DNA of 36,218 bases from positions 1 to 36,218 of the forward strand of contig JAGBNK010000012.1 in assembly GCA_017634455.1 (NCBI GenBank). The letters are read 5' to 3'. This document shows, in pieces, positions 34,706 to 36,218 of this stretch (its first letter is position 1; each line of letters starts with the position of its first letter). The DNA is from Lachnospiraceae bacterium (GTDB lineage: Bacteria > Bacillota > Clostridia > Lachnospirales > Lachnospiraceae). Below the pieces are notes generated by a model that did not search any database, had not been told where the DNA came from, and saw only the letters and a program-made list of their open reading frames with translations. The position numbers and the translations under genes are program-made.

Positions 34706-36046
34706 ATGGAGAAGGAAAATACTTTATTAACAACACGTGGTGAGAATATTGCATATGGATTAGGTGATTTAGGTTCGAACTTTGTATGGACTTTTTGTTC
34801 ATCATGGTTGACCTTGTATTACACAGATAGCGTTTTGATTTCCGCAGGAGTAGTAGGAAGTATAATGCTAATTTTACGATTGTTTGATGGATTTAGTGAT
34901 ATTTTATTTGGATTGTTAATCGAAAAAACAAAAACAAGATTTGGAAAAGCTAGACCATGGTTTGGGGCTAGTATTATTCCATTAGTTGTCTTGCAGATTT
35001 TGGTATATAATGTGCCATCTAGTATGACTAATGCTACGAAAACTATCTATATCGTTATTACATATTTTTTACTTACTGTAGTGGCATATACAATTAATAA
35101 CTTATCATATCATTCTATGCTTTCACGCTTTGCCCTGGATGAGAAGGATCGAGTAAAAGTAAGCTCAGTAAGAGGCGTGTTTGCATTTCTTGCAGGTCTT
35201 TTATTAGCAATACTTACGCCAGCAATCTTAAATGGAAATGGTGGAGCAAAACTACAGTCAGCATGGACTAAAACTTCATTGATTTTTTCTGTCATATGTT
35301 TGATATTACAAAGTATTACATTTGGGGTTGTAAAAGAAAAAATTTCTTGTGAAAAGAAGGATGATGAGCCATGCAAGAAAGTTGATTTACTTATGGGATG
35401 TAGAGAATTACTCCGTATAAAGTATTTCTATATATCAATTATTGTATTTGTTTGTACGTATGTGCTCAATGGGCTTGTACTTGCAGCGCATGTGTATTTT
35501 ACAAGAGATGTACTACATAATTCAAATTTATATAGCTTAATTGCGATTGTGAGCGTTCTTGCAACAGTTGTAGGAATTATATTAGCACCCAAGCTATTTG
35601 CTAATTATGGTAAACGAAAGACACTAATCTGTGGATCACTTGTTTATATAGGAGGATGCGTTGTGGGATTGATTTTTGCAACAAACATATTGTTGGTTAT
35701 TATAGCGACTGTTATTACAGGCATTGGACTAGGACCATATGTGTCAGGAATATTTACATTTGCACCAGACATTATTGAATTGTTAGAGGTAAAAACAGGA
35801 GAGCGATTCGAGGGATTAGTTACATCTGTAAATAGTGTAGGAATTAAAATTGGTACTGGTCTAGCTTCAGCGGCTTTAGGCTGGGGATTGTTTATAGGCG
35901 GTTATGATGGTTCAGAAATGGTTCAACAGGCTTCTGTATTAAGAGTTGAGACAATATTAGTATATGGTGTGCCAATGGTGATGTGCTTTATATGCATTAT
36001 TGCGATGAAATTCTGGGATTTAGATGAAAGAATAAGCAGAAATTAA
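34706..36046 (+). CDS. GPH-family glycoside:cation symporter
   Basis: The 446-aa protein has twelve membrane helices, the GPH N-terminus ENIAYGLGDLGSNFVWTFCS and the cytoplasmic loop FDGFSDILFGLLIEKTKTRF. It is a shorter version than the 501-aa carrier at 25.6 kb because the middle loop is smaller. It should import the glycoside cleaved by the GH3 enzyme encoded 14 bp upstream, with Na+ or H+. The RBS is AAGGGAG. It is the last complete gene in the window. Cargo cannot be named from sequence. Confidence 0.92.
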   Translation: MEKENTLLTTRGENIAYGLGDLGSNFVWTFCSSWLTLYYTDSVLISAGVVGSIMLILRLFDGFSDILFGLLIEKTKTRFGKARPWFGASIIPLVVLQILVYNVPSSMTNATKTIYIVITYFLLTVVAYTINNLSYHSMLSRFALDEKDRVKVSSVRGVFAFLAGLLLAILTPAILNGNGGAKLQSAWTKTSLIFSVICLILQSITFGVVKEKISCEKKDDEPCKKVDLLMGCRELLRIKYFYISIIVFVCTYVLNGLVLAAHVYFTRDVLHNSNLYSLIAIVSVLATVVGIILAPKLFANYGKRKTLICGSLVYIGGCVVGLIFATNILLVIIATVITGIGLGPYVSGIFTFAPDIIELLEVKTGERFEGLVTSVNSVGIKIGTGLASAALGWGLFIGGYDGSEMVQQASVLRVETILVYGVPMVMCFICIIAMKFWDLDERISRN

Positions 36047-36191
36047 AGTCGATTACTTTTTTAGTTTAAATATTAGTAAAAGACTAACTATTAAAGAAAG
36101 TCAATAAAAATGTTTTAAAACAGAAATGTTTTGAATATAGCGGCGGTGACTATATCATCGCAATCAGTACATTGAAAATTGCATGACAAAT

Positions 36192-36214
36192 AGAGCATCA
36201 AGTAATGGTGCTCT
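36192..36214 (+). terminator. Possible terminator hairpin at the window edge
   Basis: AGAGCA (36192-36197) pairs with TGCTCT (36209-36214), extendable by two more pairs with one G-T. The downstream T-run, if any, lies outside the window. The rest of 36047-36191 shows no convincing gene. Confidence 0.4.
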
Positions 36215-36218
36215 GACA

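Noticed and set aside
36080..36184. Short frame ending in FEYSGGDYIIAISTLKIA
   Set aside because: It is about 32 codons with no start or RBS; it may be a fragment of a gene but cannot be supported.

Overview
The window looks like chromosomal DNA of a low-GC Gram-positive gut or rumen anaerobe, most likely a Lachnospiraceae member near Butyrivibrio, Pseudobutyrivibrio or Roseburia. This is inferred from AT-rich DNA with strong AGGAGG ribosome binding sites, a butyryl-CoA:acetate CoA-transferase-type gene, several GPH-family sugar symporters, AraC-type sugar regulators and GH3/GH43 enzymes. No rRNA, tRNA, CRISPR array, transposase or phage gene was seen.

Left part (1-23 kb), mostly plus strand, is a run of small independent units. 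It holds the end of an AbrB/SpoVT-like regulator, an MgtC/SapB membrane protein with a LysR regulator, metY (sulfur assimilation), a dCache chemoreceptor, and a small membrane protein followed by a voltage-gated K+ channel and MscL (osmotic and ion group). Next come an AraC regulator with a fucose-isomerase-like protein and xylulokinase (pentose unit), a HAD phosphatase, exonuclease III and a MATE exporter. A minus-strand stand-alone FakA-like domain follows, then a copper module (csoR and a copA that carries a copZ domain at its end), an aminotransferase, a glycosyltransferase, the butyryl-CoA:acetate CoA-transferase and lemA. Intrinsic terminators separate many of these.

Right part (23-36 kb) is a carbohydrate-use locus. 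It starts abruptly after lemA with a GPH symporter gene that lacks its N-terminus and is frameshifted at a run of seven G. Then come a minus-strand AraC regulator; a divergent plus-strand operon of GPH symporter, membrane chemoreceptor, tannase/feruloyl-esterase-family hydrolase and GH43 enzyme; a second minus-strand AraC regulator; and a second divergent operon of GH3 glycosidase and GPH symporter. No signal peptide is visible on the esterase, GH43 or GH3 proteins. The simplest model is import of acylated hemicellulose oligosaccharides by the symporters, de-esterification and trimming in the cytoplasm, and feeding of pentoses into routes such as the isomerase/xylulokinase pair at 8.7-11.8 kb. 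A chemoreceptor inside the operon suggests that motility is tied to use of the same substrate.

The most noteworthy points are the chemoreceptor inside the catabolic operon, the copA 3' end with its own ribosome binding site that could make a free CopZ chaperone, the stand-alone FakA-like domain, the unusual active-site cysteine pattern of the intracellular esterase, and the broken symporter at what may be the edge of an inserted or rearranged segment.
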